Source of the DNA: Mycobacterium sp.
Lineage (GTDB): Bacteria; Actinomycetota; Actinomycetes; Mycobacteriales; Mycobacteriaceae
Direction: 5' to 3'
NCBI GenBank assembly: GCA_025965895.1
Contig: JAOPWC010000042.1
Coordinates: 1 to 61,443, forward strand
Length of the DNA stretch: 61,443 bases
Part shown: piece after piece, positions 27,419 through 36,454 of the stretch
Numbering within the stretch: position 1 is the stretch's first letter
How the letters are laid out: every line of letters begins with the position of its first letter
Position numbers and translations under genes: made by a program
Notes under the pieces: generated by a model
The model's input: the letters and a program-made list of their open reading frames with translations, nothing else
Told to the model about the DNA's origin: nothing
Databases searched by the model: none

Positions 27419-28690
27419 CTAAATGGCAGGTGGAAGCGGTGCCGGGCCGGCCTGGGGCCAGGTCCTCAGCGCGGTCAGGTGCACAACGATGCCCGCCAGC
27501 GGTCCACACAGCAGCGCGACCACTGTGCGGGTCTCCAATTCCAGCGGCAACAGCAGCAGCAACGTCGACGCCACCGTCGCACTGATCCAGCCCAGCGAGT
27601 ACGCGCGATGCAGGGCCGCGGCCACCGCGGCAGCACCGGTCAAGGTGAGCATCGCTATCGCCACGGCCGCGACAGTCAGCCACGCCAGCAACGCACCGCC
27701 GGCCTGGTAGCCGGGGCCGAACCCGACTCGCAGCAGCCACGGCCCCGCCACCCCGGCCGTCACCACGCCGAGCACCCCGAGACCGCCGACGACGGCCGCG
27801 GGGGCGACCAGCGCACGCATCCGGTCGCTGCGCTGGTCCACGAAATGCGCGATCAGGTTGCCCTGCATCGCGGTCAACGGCACCAGAAGCGGCGCCCGCG
27901 TCAGCGTGACCGCCAAGATCACCACCCCGCCCGTGGAGCCGAGGTCGCCCGAGGTGGCCTTCAGCAGCACCGGGAACCCCATCACCAGGACCGCGCTGGC
28001 ACCGGCGGCGGCGATCGCATGCGCGGCACCGCGAACAAACCTTCTGGTGTCGCCGTAAGCCACCAGGCGCGCGGCGGCGCGTGTCGACGGCGACGCCGCC
28101 AGCATGATCAACCAGGCCACCGCCCCGCACACGGTAGCCCAGAAAAACCCGACCAGACTCCAGCCGAGCGCGAAGGTGGCCGCGGCCACCGCCACCCGCA
28201 TGCCGGCGTCGGTCACCATCAGCGACCCGTACTGCGTCCACCGCCCGGCCCCGGCCAGCATGCCGAGCAGCGTGGCGTGCATGCAGAACCCGGCCAGCCC
28301 CACGCTGAGCAGGATCACACTCACCAGCCGGTGTTCAGCGAACACGCGACCCGCCCACAGTGGCGACGTGCCCGCGATGACCGCCGCCGCGACGACACCG
28401 ATCACGGCCGCGACCCGCAACGGATGGGTCTGCGGACCGGGCGAGAGGACCGCGTACCGTGCCGAACGCAACTCCCTGGTGGCCTCTTGCAGCAGCCCGT
28501 TGGCTGCGCCGGTCACCAGGCCGAAGGCGCCCCAGAACACGCCGAACACCGAGAATCCGGCGGGGGACAGGCCGCGCGCGGCCAGGTAGAGCACGAGGTA
28601 GCCGCACAGCGCGGTGACGGCCGTGGCCGCGCCGACCCGGGCGACGCTGCCCCGCGTGACGGGGCCGGTCGGAATCCCTGCGTCGGTCAC
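27419..28690 (-). CDS. Polysaccharide-type flippase (MATE/Wzx-like)
   Basis: 423 residues with about 12-14 membrane helices, Rv3630 type. The long run of small-residue helices and the absence of any catalytic motif fit the MOP superfamily of lipid-linked saccharide exporters. It could flip the product of the adjacent glycosyltransferase. The GTG start at 28690 overlaps the TGA of the M1 peptidase gene (GTGA), which fixes the start and indicates translational coupling; an in-frame ATG at 28723 lies inside the peptidase gene. Confidence 0.8.
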   Translation of the reverse strand: MTDAGIPTGPVTRGSVARVGAATAVTALCGYLVLYLAARGLSPAGFSVFGVFWGAFGLVTGAANGLLQEATRELRSARYAVLSPGPQTHPLRVAAVIGVVAAAVIAGTSPLWAGRVFAEHRLVSVILLSVGLAGFCMHATLLGMLAGAGRWTQYGSLMVTDAGMRVAVAAATFALGWSLVGFFWATVCGAVAWLIMLAASPSTRAAARLVAYGDTRRFVRGAAHAIAAAGASAVLVMGFPVLLKATSGDLGSTGGVVILAVTLTRAPLLVPLTAMQGNLIAHFVDQRSDRMRALVAPAAVVGGLGVLGVVTAGVAGPWLLRVGFGPGYQAGGALLAWLTVAAVAIAMLTLTGAAAVAAALHRAYSLGWISATVASTLLLLLPLELETRTVVALLCGPLAGIVVHLTALRTWPQAGPAPLPPAI

Positions 28691-29994
28691 GGTACGGCCG
28701 TCGAATACAGCCAGGCGTCCCACAGCGGATTCAGCGACTCGTCGGAGTGGGCAGCGGCCAGGTGGGTGAAGTCGTCGGTGACGACGGTGGCGTGCCGATA
28801 TCGCGTCGTCCAGTCCCGCAGCAGTGCAAAGAAATTGCCGTCACCTATCGTCCGGCGCAGTGAATGCAAGGTGAGCGCGCCCCGCTTGTACACCCGGTCG
28901 TCGAACATGTCCTGTGGGCCCGGATCGGCCAGCATCAGGTCGTGGCGCGAATCGCGAAGTCGCCGATGGTAGCGGCGCGCGAGCTCGTCGGCGCTCGGCC
29001 CGCCGGACTCCTGGGACCACAACCATTCCGCGTAGCAGGCGAACCCCTCATGCAGCCAGATGTCGCGCCAGCGCAGGGCGGTCACCGAGTTGCCGAACCA
29101 CTGGTGGGCGAGCTCGTGGGCGATCAGCCGCTCGGATTCCCGGCCGCCGGTGCAGTGGTTCGCGCCGAAGATCGAGATACCTTGCGCCTCGACAGGGATC
29201 TCCAGGTCGTCATCGGTGACGACGACGGTGTAGCCGCTGGACAGCGGATACGCTCCGAAAAGCTCGACGAACAGCTTCATCATCTGCGGCTGACGCGCGA
29301 AGTCGTGGTCGAACCTGCTGCGGAGGCGGGCAGGCAACGCGGCCTGCATCGGCACCGGGGCTTGTGCCAGCCGCACCAGTTCGTAGATCCCGATCTGCAG
29401 CGTCGCCAGATATGTCGACGTCGGTTCGGTCTGCTCGTAGGTCCATGTCGTTTGCGCCGCCCGCCGCTGCCGGGAAACCAACCCGCCGTTGGCGATCACG
29501 CAATACGAGCGGTCGGTGGTCACCTGAATCCGGTAGCCGGCCTTCGCGGCGGGCTGGTCGTCGCACGGAAACCACGACGGTGCGCCGTTGGGCTGGCCGG
29601 CGACCAGCGCGCCGTCGGACAGTTCCTCGAAGCCGACGTCTCCCCAGTGGGAACGGATCGGCCGGGGCGAGCCGCTGTACCGGACGACGATCGACAGCGC
29701 GGCACCCGGCGGCAGCGCCGACGCGAACCTGATGCGCAACTTGTGGCCCGACGCGCTGAACTGGGCGGGCCGGCTGCCGTTGACCCAGACCCTGGACACG
29801 GTCAGCGCGTCGGACAGGTCGAGGGACAGCGACCGCAGCGGGGCGAGCGTCAGCGCGGTGATCGTCGCAACTCCCGACAGCCGGTTGATCCCCACTTTGT
29901 ATTCCAGGTCCAACTCGTAGCGCGACACCCGGTAACCGGTGTTGCCATTGCCCGGCAGATACGGGTCGATGACGGGTGTGGTGGTGTCCTTCAC
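28687..29994 (-). CDS. M1-family zinc metallopeptidase (aminopeptidase N type)
   Basis: 435 residues, about half the length of PepN: the N-terminal beta-saddle and the thermolysin-like catalytic domain, without the C-terminal helical domain. The zinc site is complete: HELAH followed by exactly 18 residues and Glu (HEGFACYAEWLW). The usual exopeptidase GAMEN motif is replaced by EAQGISIFG. No signal peptide or anchor, so it is predicted cytosolic. Its GTG start overlaps the TGA of the NRPS gene. Epsilon-polylysine is degraded by a zinc aminopeptidase of this class in Streptomyces albulus (from memory), which suggests a processing or self-protection role here. Confidence 0.85.
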   Translation of the reverse strand: MKDTTTPVIDPYLPGNGNTGYRVSRYELDLEYKVGINRLSGVATITALTLAPLRSLSLDLSDALTVSRVWVNGSRPAQFSASGHKLRIRFASALPPGAALSIVVRYSGSPRPIRSHWGDVGFEELSDGALVAGQPNGAPSWFPCDDQPAAKAGYRIQVTTDRSYCVIANGGLVSRQRRAAQTTWTYEQTEPTSTYLATLQIGIYELVRLAQAPVPMQAALPARLRSRFDHDFARQPQMMKLFVELFGAYPLSSGYTVVVTDDDLEIPVEAQGISIFGANHCTGGRESERLIAHELAHQWFGNSVTALRWRDIWLHEGFACYAEWLWSQESGGPSADELARRYHRRLRDSRHDLMLADPGPQDMFDDRVYKRGALTLHSLRRTIGDGNFFALLRDWTTRYRHATVVTDDFTHLAAAHSDESLNPLWDAWLYSTAVP

Positions 29995-32900
29995 GCCGCC
30001 GTATCCTCCACGGCTGGGCCGGCCGGCGTCGTGTCACCGCCACCTTTCTTGCCGCGGGTGTTCCACGGCGCAATCGGGTTGCCCTGCCAGCGGCTCGACG
30101 CCGGAACGACGTCGCCGCGCATAACCAACGACGCGGGCCCGACAGTGGACGCGGCACCGAGCCGTGCGGCGGGCAGCACCACACAGTGCGGGCCCATCGT
30201 CGACCCCGGTTCGAGGATGACGGTGTCCATCCGCATGATCCGGTCGTGGAACAGGTGCGTCTGCACCACACAGCCGCGGTTGACGGTGCTGCCGTTGCCC
30301 AGCGTGACCAGATCCGCTTCGGGCAGCCAGTATGTCTCACACCAGACGCCGCGCCCGATCTCGGCGCCGAGCGCGCGCAGCCACAGGTTCATCACGGGCG
30401 TGCCGCCGGCCGCGCGGGCGAACCAGGGTGCGGCGACCGTTTCGACGAACGTGTCGGACACCTCGTTGCGCCACACGAACGGCGACCACAGCGGATGCTC
30501 GACCACCCTGATGCGGCCCACCAGAAGCCATTTGGCGAGCACAGCCACGCTACCGGCCACCGTGCCCGCGGCCAGCAACACCAGTCCGCCCGAGGCAGCC
30601 GCCCACCAGATCCCGAAATGCTTTGTCAGCGCCTGCAGTCCGAGGAGCACCGCGAGCCCGATGCCGAACGTCACCATCAGGGGGACGAAGCGGCAGGTCT
30701 CGACGGTCGCACGCAACACCTTCAGCCGCAGCGGCGGGTGGAAGGTGCGGGACATGTCTGCCTCGGTCGCGTGCCTGCGCAGCCGTACCGGTGGGCTTCC
30801 CAGCCACGACGAACCGGCCTTGGCCTTGGGCGGCGCCGCGGACAGCACCGCCACCAAACCGTCATCGGGCACGCGCCGCCCCGGCTGGGTGATCCCGGAG
30901 TTGCCGAGGAACGCCCGCTTGCCAATGGCTGCGTTGGCGACGTGGATCCAACCGCCGCCCAGCTCGTAGGACGCCACCATGGTGTCGTCGGCCAGGAACG
31001 CGCCGTCCTCGACGATCGTGAACTTCGGGATCAGCAGCACGGTGGAAATCTCGGTTCCGCGACCCACTGTCGCGCCGAGCAACCGCAGCCAGCCCGGCGT
31101 CAGAAGGCTGGCGTAGAGCGGGAACAGGTAATTGCGGGCGGCGTCCATCAGTCGTTCCGTGGCCCACAGCTGCCAGCCGACTCGACTGCGCACCGGGTGG
31201 TAGCCCTCGCGCAAACCGACCGACAGCAGCCGCACACCGATCACGGTCAGCAACGCGTACACCGCGAACGCGACCAGCGTGGCGACCGGCGTCAACAGCG
31301 CCGCCGGACCTAACGCGTCGGCCACGCCGGTGGTGTGCCGGACCGCCCAGGTAATCACGGCGAGGCCGGTCAGCAGCGCCAGCAGCGGCAGGCTGCCCAA
31401 CAGCACGGCGGTGACGCCGTACACGAACATCCACTGCGGAGCCCGCGGCGGGCGGTTCTGCGGCCAGGGATGACGGGCCTTGCCGGACTTCACCGCGGGC
31501 GAGCCCTTCCAATACTGGCCGTTCTTGATCTTGCCGACGACCGCCGAGCCCGGTGCCACGTCGGCGTTCTTGCCGACCACTGCCCCGGGCAGCAGCGTGC
31601 TGCGGGCGCCGATCGTGGCGTCGTTGCCGATGGTGATGCGCCCGAGCAGGAACTGGTCACCGTCGATCCAGTGTCCGCACAGGTCCACCTCGGGTTCCAC
31701 CGAGCTGCGGTGACCCAGGGTGAGCATGCCGGTGACCGGCGGAGTGGCGTGCAGGTCCACTCCCTTGCCGACCGTGGCGCCCAGCGCCCGGGCGTAGTAG
31801 ACCATCCACGGCGCCCCCGCCAGGTTCTCGGCGCCGCTGGCCGCGGCCAGCCGTTCTGCGAGCCATACCCGCAGGTGCACCGGGCCGCCGCGGCCGTAGG
31901 TGCCCGGCTGTAGGCCGCTGAGCAGCAGGCGCGCCGCCAGGACGGCGATGCTCATGCGGCCGAGCGGGGTGACGAAGACGAGGAACGCGGCGGCGACCCA
32001 CCACCAGTTCACCGCCACGGTCCACGGCACCAGGCGCAGCGTCGTGGCGATGTTGTCGACCACGGCCAGCCACGTCACCCATTGCAGGCCGGTCAGCGTC
32101 GCCAGCGGAACCGACAGCAATACCTGGGCGGATTGCGTGAGCGGGGATGTCGGCCGTACGGTTCGCGGTTGCACCTGCGGCGGCGGCTCGAGGTCATCGA
32201 GGAAGCCGGCCAGCGACCCGAGCCGGGGGTGGTCGTAGAGGTCGGCCACGGTCACCTGCGGGTAGCGCTGGCGCAGCACCGCCACCAGTTGCGCCGCGGC
32301 AAGGGATCCGCCGCCGAGTGCGAAGAAGTCAGCCTCGGGCGCGGTGACGGCCGCGCCGAGCACCTCGCTCCACCGCCCCGCCAGCCAACCCATCGTGCCG
32401 CCCAGATCCTGTCCCTCGTCCTGGTCGGAACCGCCCAATGGTGGCCACGGCAGCGCGGGACGGTCGACCTTGCCGGACGTGCGGGTGGGCAGCTCGTCGA
32501 TGAGCACCAGCCGCGGCACGAGGGCGGCGGGCAGTGTTTCGGCCAAGGCGGCGCGGGCGGTCGCCAGGTCAAAGGACGGGTCGGTGGTGGTGATGTAGCC
32601 GACCAGAAGCGGTGTGCCGGCGGCCGTCCGGCGCACCGCCGCCGCGCCGCCGTTGACGCCGGGCAGACCCACCAGCGCGGAGTCGACCTCGCCGAGCTCG
32701 ATCCGACGGCCGCCCACCTTGACCTGGTCGTCGACGCGGCCGCAGAACATCAGTCCGTCGCGCTCGAGGCGGACGAGATCGCCACTGCGGTATGCGCGGG
32801 TCCACCCGAGGCCGGGCAGCGGCCCGTATTTCTCGTCGTCCTTGTCGGGATCCAGATAGCGGCCCAGCCCGACACCGCCGATCACCAGTTCGCCGACGTC

Positions 32901-33902
32901 GCCGCAGCCGACCGGTTCGCCGTTCCTGTCCACGACGGCGAGATCCCATCCGGGCAGCGGCAGGCCGATGCTGACCGGGCCGACACCGTCGAGCCTGGCG
33001 GCGCACGCCACCACGGTGGCCTCGGTGGGGCCGTAGGTGTTCCAGACCTCGCGGCCGTCGACCGCGAGCCGCTCGGCCAACTCCGGCGGACACGCTTCGC
33101 CGCCGAAGATCAGCAGCCGCACGGCCTCGAGGGCCTCGGCGGGCCACAGCGACGCCAGCGTCGGCACCGTGGAGACGACGGTGACGTCGCGCGACACCAG
33201 CCACGGGCCCAGGTCCATCCCGCTGCGGACCAGCGAGCGGGGCGCGGGCACCAGGCACGCCCCGTGCCGCCAGGCCAGCCACATCTCCTCGCAGGACGCG
33301 TCGAACGCCACCGAGAGCCCGGCCAGCACCCGATCGCCGGGCCCGATGGGGTTGCTCTGCATGAACATCTGCGCTTCCGCATCGACGAACGCGGCGGCGC
33401 TGCGATGGGTCACGGCGACGCCTTTCGGCGTCCCGGTCGAGCCGGAGGTGAAGATGATCCATGCGTCGTCGCGGCTCAGTGGCCTGCCCGCCCGCCAACC
33501 GCGCGACGAACCGCGTCCGCGGATCAGCCCGGCCCCGGTGATCACGGCAACCACGTCCGCCTCGTCGAACACCAGCGCCGCGCGTTCATCGGGATCGTCG
33601 GCATCGACCGGCACGTACGCTGCCCCGGTGGCGAGCGTCGCAAGGATCGCGACGTAGAGCGCGTAACTTCCCGACGGCATCCGGATGCCGATCCGGTCGC
33701 CGCGGCCGATACCGCGAACGGCGAGCCATGCGACGCTTTCCTCGATGTCGCTGACCATTTCGCTGTAGGTCAGTTGGACGCTGCCGTCGTCCAGCGCGGG
33801 TGCGTCCGGGTAGCGGTCGGCGGTGTCGTAGAGGATGTCGACCAGCGTGCGCGGCGACGGTGCGAACGGCGACAGCAGGTACTGGGCCGGGACCTCGGGC
33901 AT
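29991..33902 (-). CDS. Pls/PosA-type nonribosomal peptide synthetase (poly-amino-acid synthetase)
   Basis: 1303 residues, close to the 1319 of epsilon-poly-L-lysine synthetase Pls. Adenylation domain at 1-485: FTSGSTGTPKG (151-161), NTYGPTE (288-294), YRSGDL, GRVDDQVKVGGRR, and SGKVDRP with Lys478. The carrier domain has LGGGSL with phosphopantetheine Ser533. From about 595 on, membrane helices alternate with three hexapeptide beta-helix domains (roughly 690-815, 985-1085 and 1180-1290), as in Pls. Specificity residues by manual alignment to GrsA: D201 A202 E205 S244 I265 G267 T289 V297 V298 K478, close to a lysine code. There is no standard condensation or thioesterase domain. Membrane-bound; predicted to build an isopeptide homopolymer. 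Needs a phosphopantetheinyl transferase encoded elsewhere. Confidence 0.88.
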   Translation of the reverse strand: MPEVPAQYLLSPFAPSPRTLVDILYDTADRYPDAPALDDGSVQLTYSEMVSDIEESVAWLAVRGIGRGDRIGIRMPSGSYALYVAILATLATGAAYVPVDADDPDERAALVFDEADVVAVITGAGLIRGRGSSRGWRAGRPLSRDDAWIIFTSGSTGTPKGVAVTHRSAAAFVDAEAQMFMQSNPIGPGDRVLAGLSVAFDASCEEMWLAWRHGACLVPAPRSLVRSGMDLGPWLVSRDVTVVSTVPTLASLWPAEALEAVRLLIFGGEACPPELAERLAVDGREVWNTYGPTEATVVACAARLDGVGPVSIGLPLPGWDLAVVDRNGEPVGCGDVGELVIGGVGLGRYLDPDKDDEKYGPLPGLGWTRAYRSGDLVRLERDGLMFCGRVDDQVKVGGRRIELGEVDSALVGLPGVNGGAAAVRRTAAGTPLLVGYITTTDPSFDLATARAALAETLPAALVPRLVLIDELPTRTSGKVDRPALPWPPLGGSDQDEGQDLGGTMGWLAGRWSEVLGAAVTAPEADFFALGGGSLAAAQLVAVLRQRYPQVTVADLYDHPRLGSLAGFLDDLEPPPQVQPRTVRPTSPLTQSAQVLLSVPLATLTGLQWVTWLAVVDNIATTLRLVPWTVAVNWWWVAAAFLVFVTPLGRMSIAVLAARLLLSGLQPGTYGRGGPVHLRVWLAERLAAASGAENLAGAPWMVYYARALGATVGKGVDLHATPPVTGMLTLGHRSSVEPEVDLCGHWIDGDQFLLGRITIGNDATIGARSTLLPGAVVGKNADVAPGSAVVGKIKNGQYWKGSPAVKSGKARHPWPQNRPPRAPQWMFVYGVTAVLLGSLPLLALLTGLAVITWAVRHTTGVADALGPAALLTPVATLVAFAVYALLTVIGVRLLSVGLREGYHPVRSRVGWQLWATERLMDAARNYLFPLYASLLTPGWLRLLGATVGRGTEISTVLLIPKFTIVEDGAFLADDTMVASYELGGGWIHVANAAIGKRAFLGNSGITQPGRRVPDDGLVAVLSAAPPKAKAGSSWLGSPPVRLRRHATEADMSRTFHPPLRLKVLRATVETCRFVPLMVTFGIGLAVLLGLQALTKHFGIWWAAASGGLVLLAAGTVAGSVAVLAKWLLVGRIRVVEHPLWSPFVWRNEVSDTFVETVAAPWFARAAGGTPVMNLWLRALGAEIGRGVWCETYWLPEADLVTLGNGSTVNRGCVVQTHLFHDRIMRMDTVILEPGSTMGPHCVVLPAARLGAASTVGPASLVMRGDVVPASSRWQGNPIAPWNTRGKKGGGDTTPAGPAVEDTAA

Positions 33903-33922
33903 CGCCACGCCTAAGAAAATAC

Positions 33923-34552
33923 TCAGGTAGAGGCGTTTCGACGGCGAGCGCGGACCCGGCGTGTGATGAGCAAGGCCGCTATCAGGACGCCGGCCGCGAT
34001 GACATACCACTGGTACTGGTGAAAAGCGCCGTAGATCTGGGTGATGTTCGTTCCCGCGAAGTAGCCCGCACAAGCCCACGTCGTGACCCACAGCACGGCA
34101 CCCAGCGCGTTGAACGCCAGGAACTTCAGCCAGTGCATTCCCGCGATGCCCGCCAGGATTCCGTTTGCCTGGCGCAGACCCTCGATGAACCGGGCGATCG
34201 TGACCACCTTGCCGCCGTGACGGTTGAGGAAGTCCTCGGCGCGGTCGAGCCGTTCGGGAGTCAGCAGGATGTAGCGGCCGAACCGCTCGACCAGGGGGCG
34301 TCCGCCGAAGTGGCCGATGAGGAAGCCGATGTTGTCGCCGATGGTCGCGCCGAGCACACCGGCCAGGATGACCAGCGCGATGTTCAGGTGGCCGGAGCCG
34401 GCGAAGATCGCGGCGGCGATGAGGATGGTCTCGCCGGGCACCGGCACGCCGAAGTCCTCCAACAGGAGAAATCCGCCGACCGCCAGATAGCCATAGTGCT
34501 CGAGGACCGGTTGCAGGCCTCCGAACACGCCCGGCAGCTGATCCTGGGCCAT
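33923..34552 (-). CDS. DedA-family membrane protein
   Basis: 209 residues with the DedA/SNARE-associated (VTT) signature: a DFGVPVPGETILI element in the first third, then G..GATIGDNIGFLIGHFGG and F.RHGGKVVTIARFIEGLR. Four or five membrane segments. DedA proteins recycle or flip lipid carriers such as undecaprenyl phosphate. First gene of the operon: 20 bases separate its stop from the NRPS start. The ATG at 34552 has TACGGT 7 bases upstream, giving a leaderless operon transcript. Confidence 0.88.
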   Translation of the reverse strand: MAQDQLPGVFGGLQPVLEHYGYLAVGGFLLLEDFGVPVPGETILIAAAIFAGSGHLNIALVILAGVLGATIGDNIGFLIGHFGGRPLVERFGRYILLTPERLDRAEDFLNRHGGKVVTIARFIEGLRQANGILAGIAGMHWLKFLAFNALGAVLWVTTWACAGYFAGTNITQIYGAFHQYQWYVIAAGVLIAALLITRRVRARRRNAST

Positions 34553-34559
34553 GTCCGTA

Positions 34560-34565
34560 ACCGTA
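34560..34565 (-). promoter_or_regulatory. -10 box of the dedA-NRPS operon (leaderless)
   Basis: On the minus strand TACGGT ends 7 bases before the dedA ATG. It is divergent from the riboswitch-controlled terC gene. Confidence 0.5.
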
Positions 34566-34618
34566 GTTGCCGGCCGCGGCCGCGCTTCGGGGACACGTGC
34601 CCGATCTGTCAGACTGTT

Positions 34619-34745
34619 GGGCGGAGGGGAGTACTCCCCGGCCGCGATGTCGTCATCACGTCGACCGAAATCGGACGACCGTATCGCGGGCCGCTTCGAC
34701 GGTGGAAGAGACCTCCGGCGTTTCGCGACGACCGGAGGTCCTTGC
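34619..34745 (+). promoter_or_regulatory. Candidate yybP-ykoY manganese riboswitch upstream of terC
   Basis: GGGGAGTA (34626-34633) and CGTCATCACG (34651-34660) match the two conserved loops (L1, L3) of the Mn2+-sensing yybP-ykoY aptamer, which commonly precedes TerC/MntP genes. GACCTCCGG (34710-34718) can pair with CCGGAGGTC (34732-34740) to bury the terC Shine-Dalgarno GGAGGT (34734-34739). GGAGG at 34623-34627 can pair instead with the same CCTCC as aptamer stem P1. Mn2+ would favour P1 and free the ribosome-binding site, a translational ON switch. Matched by eye to the remembered consensus. Confidence 0.72.
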
Positions 34746-35714
34746 ATGAATGTGTCCCATCTGGAGTGGTTCGTCACCCTGGGCGTGACAATCGCCGTCT
34801 TGCTGTTCGACGTCGTGGTGATCGCCCGTCGGCCGCACGAGCCGACGCGACGCGAGTGCGCGATCGCGCTGTCGGTCTATGGCGGCCTCGCCGTGCTGTT
34901 CGGCCTGTGGGTCTGGTTCTCCCACGGCGGCAGGTATGGGCTGGAGTTCTTCGCCGGATGGCTCACCGAGTACAGCTTGTCCGTCGACAACCTGTTCCTT
35001 TTCATCCTGATCATGGCGAGTTTCGGTGTGCCGAAGACCTATCAGCAGCAGGCGCTGCTGGTGGGCATTGTGCTGGCGTTGGTGTTCCGCGGCGTCTTCA
35101 TCGGGCTGGGCGCGGTGGTGATCCAGCAGTTCTCGTGGGTCTTTTACCTCTTCGGCGCGTTCCTGATGTACACCGCAATCAATCTGGCGCGCAAGACCGA
35201 ACACGACGACGAGGCCGACAACGCGGTGGTCCGGTTCGCCCGCGCCCACTTGAGATCCACGGACAAGTGGGACGGCCTCAAGCTCTATCTGAAGGACGGC
35301 CGCAAGCGCCTGATGACGCCGATGTTCATCGTCATCGTGGCGCTTGGCAGCACCGACATCCTGTTCGCCCTCGACTCGATTCCGGCAATCTACGGTCTGA
35401 CCCGCGAGCCCTATCTGGTGTTCACCGCCAACGTGTTCGCGCTAATGGGATTGCGGCAGTTGTACTTCCTGCTCGGCGACCTGCTGCGAAGGCTGGTCTA
35501 CCTCTCGCAAGGCCTCGCGTTCATCTTGGGCTTCATCGGGGTGAAACTGGTGCTTCACGCGCTGCACGACAACAAGGTGCCGTTCATCAACGGTGGCAAG
35601 CACGTCGACGTGCCGGAGATCCCCACGTTGCTCAGCCTCGCGGTGATCGTCGTGACCCTCGTCATCACGACGGTCGCGAGCCTCTACAAGTCGGGCGTGC
35701 ACGACGCGGATTGA
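34746..35714 (+). CDS. TerC-family integral membrane protein (probable Mn2+ exporter)
   Basis: 322 residues with about nine membrane helices. The two TerC hallmark acidic motifs are present: SVDNLFLFILI in the third helix and ALDSIPAIYGLT in the second repeat. TerC/Alx members export manganese, partly to metallate secreted proteins. The ATG at 34746 lies 6 bases after GGAGGT, inside the riboswitch hairpin. No terR/tellurite genes nearby, so metal homeostasis is the better guess than tellurite resistance. Confidence 0.9.
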   Translation: MNVSHLEWFVTLGVTIAVLLFDVVVIARRPHEPTRRECAIALSVYGGLAVLFGLWVWFSHGGRYGLEFFAGWLTEYSLSVDNLFLFILIMASFGVPKTYQQQALLVGIVLALVFRGVFIGLGAVVIQQFSWVFYLFGAFLMYTAINLARKTEHDDEADNAVVRFARAHLRSTDKWDGLKLYLKDGRKRLMTPMFIVIVALGSTDILFALDSIPAIYGLTREPYLVFTANVFALMGLRQLYFLLGDLLRRLVYLSQGLAFILGFIGVKLVLHALHDNKVPFINGGKHVDVPEIPTLLSLAVIVVTLVITTVASLYKSGVHDAD

Positions 35715-35932
35715 AAGTGATATCGAATACGAACATCGTTTTTCCAAAACATCCCACGCAACCCGAGGGGCGCGCCCCGGTCGATCGGTATCAGTGCCGC
35801 CAGCGCTGCCCGCACCTTGTCGAACCGGGCGTCGCAGTGGCCGGGCACGACGTCGTTCATGGCACCATGGTGGCCAAAACAGAAACGCAGGGTCGGGATT
35901 CGCCAGCACTCACGACCCCCGCTGCGGCGCGA

Positions 35933-36454
35933 TCACCAGTTCTGGTAGCCGCCCTCGGGTCCCAGCATCCGCTCCAGCCGCGTCCGGTTGATCTTGGCCA
36001 ACTCGTTGCGGACGACCTTGCGCTCGGTTTCGTTGTCGTGGTGCAGCCGGTCGGAGACCGCGGCAAGCACGCCCTGGGTATCGGTGCCGCCGACGAACAT
36101 CACGAACCCGAAGCCGAACCTTTCTTGGTATCGTTTGGCGGCCGCGCCGAGGTCCGCCATCACCTCGGGCCGCTCGTCCCACACCGAGCACTGTTCGGCC
36201 GCAGACTTCGTGCTTCGCGGGCGCCGGCCGACGCACGGATAGGCCTGCAGGATGGTGTCCACTGATTGCTCAGAAAGCGCGAACAGCAACGCGTCGGCTT
36301 TGCGGAACAAGTCATCGTGGTCGGCGTACGGCCTGCCGCGGACCAGATCTCCCGCCAGCACCACGCTGTAACAGCATTCGTAGAGCGCATGCAGCGCCTT
36401 CTTCGGCGCTAGCTCGTTGAATGCGTCCAGGCCGATGCCCTGATGCATCAACAC
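35933..36454 (-). CDS. uraD: OHCU decarboxylase (2-oxo-4-hydroxy-4-carboxy-5-ureidoimidazoline decarboxylase)
   Basis: 173 residues. It carries out the last step of urate to (S)-allantoin conversion. The fingerprint RFGFGFVMFVGG followed by RLHHDNETERKVVRNELAKINRTRLERML matches the family (substrate-binding region and helix with NE..KI.R.RL). The GTG start at 36454 has GGAGGG 6 bases upstream; ATG 36448 is an alternative. No other urate-pathway gene is in the window. It sits alone between terC and ppa. The cytosolic location fits. Confidence 0.85.
   Translation of the reverse strand: MLMHQGIGLDAFNELAPKKALHALYECCYSVVLAGDLVRGRPYADHDDLFRKADALLFALSEQSVDTILQAYPCVGRRPRSTKSAAEQCSVWDERPEVMADLGAAAKRYQERFGFGFVMFVGGTDTQGVLAAVSDRLHHDNETERKVVRNELAKINRTRLERMLGPEGGYQNW

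Noticed and set aside
35767..35778. GGGGCGCGCCCC palindrome after terC as a terminator
   Set aside because: Short, loopless and without a T-run; common by chance at this GC content.
28864..36265. Long plus-strand ORFs (701, 445, 610 and 821 codons) antisense to the NRPS operon
   Set aside because: No family match by eye, biased composition, and they end or begin inside clear genes; shadows of GC-rich coding strands.
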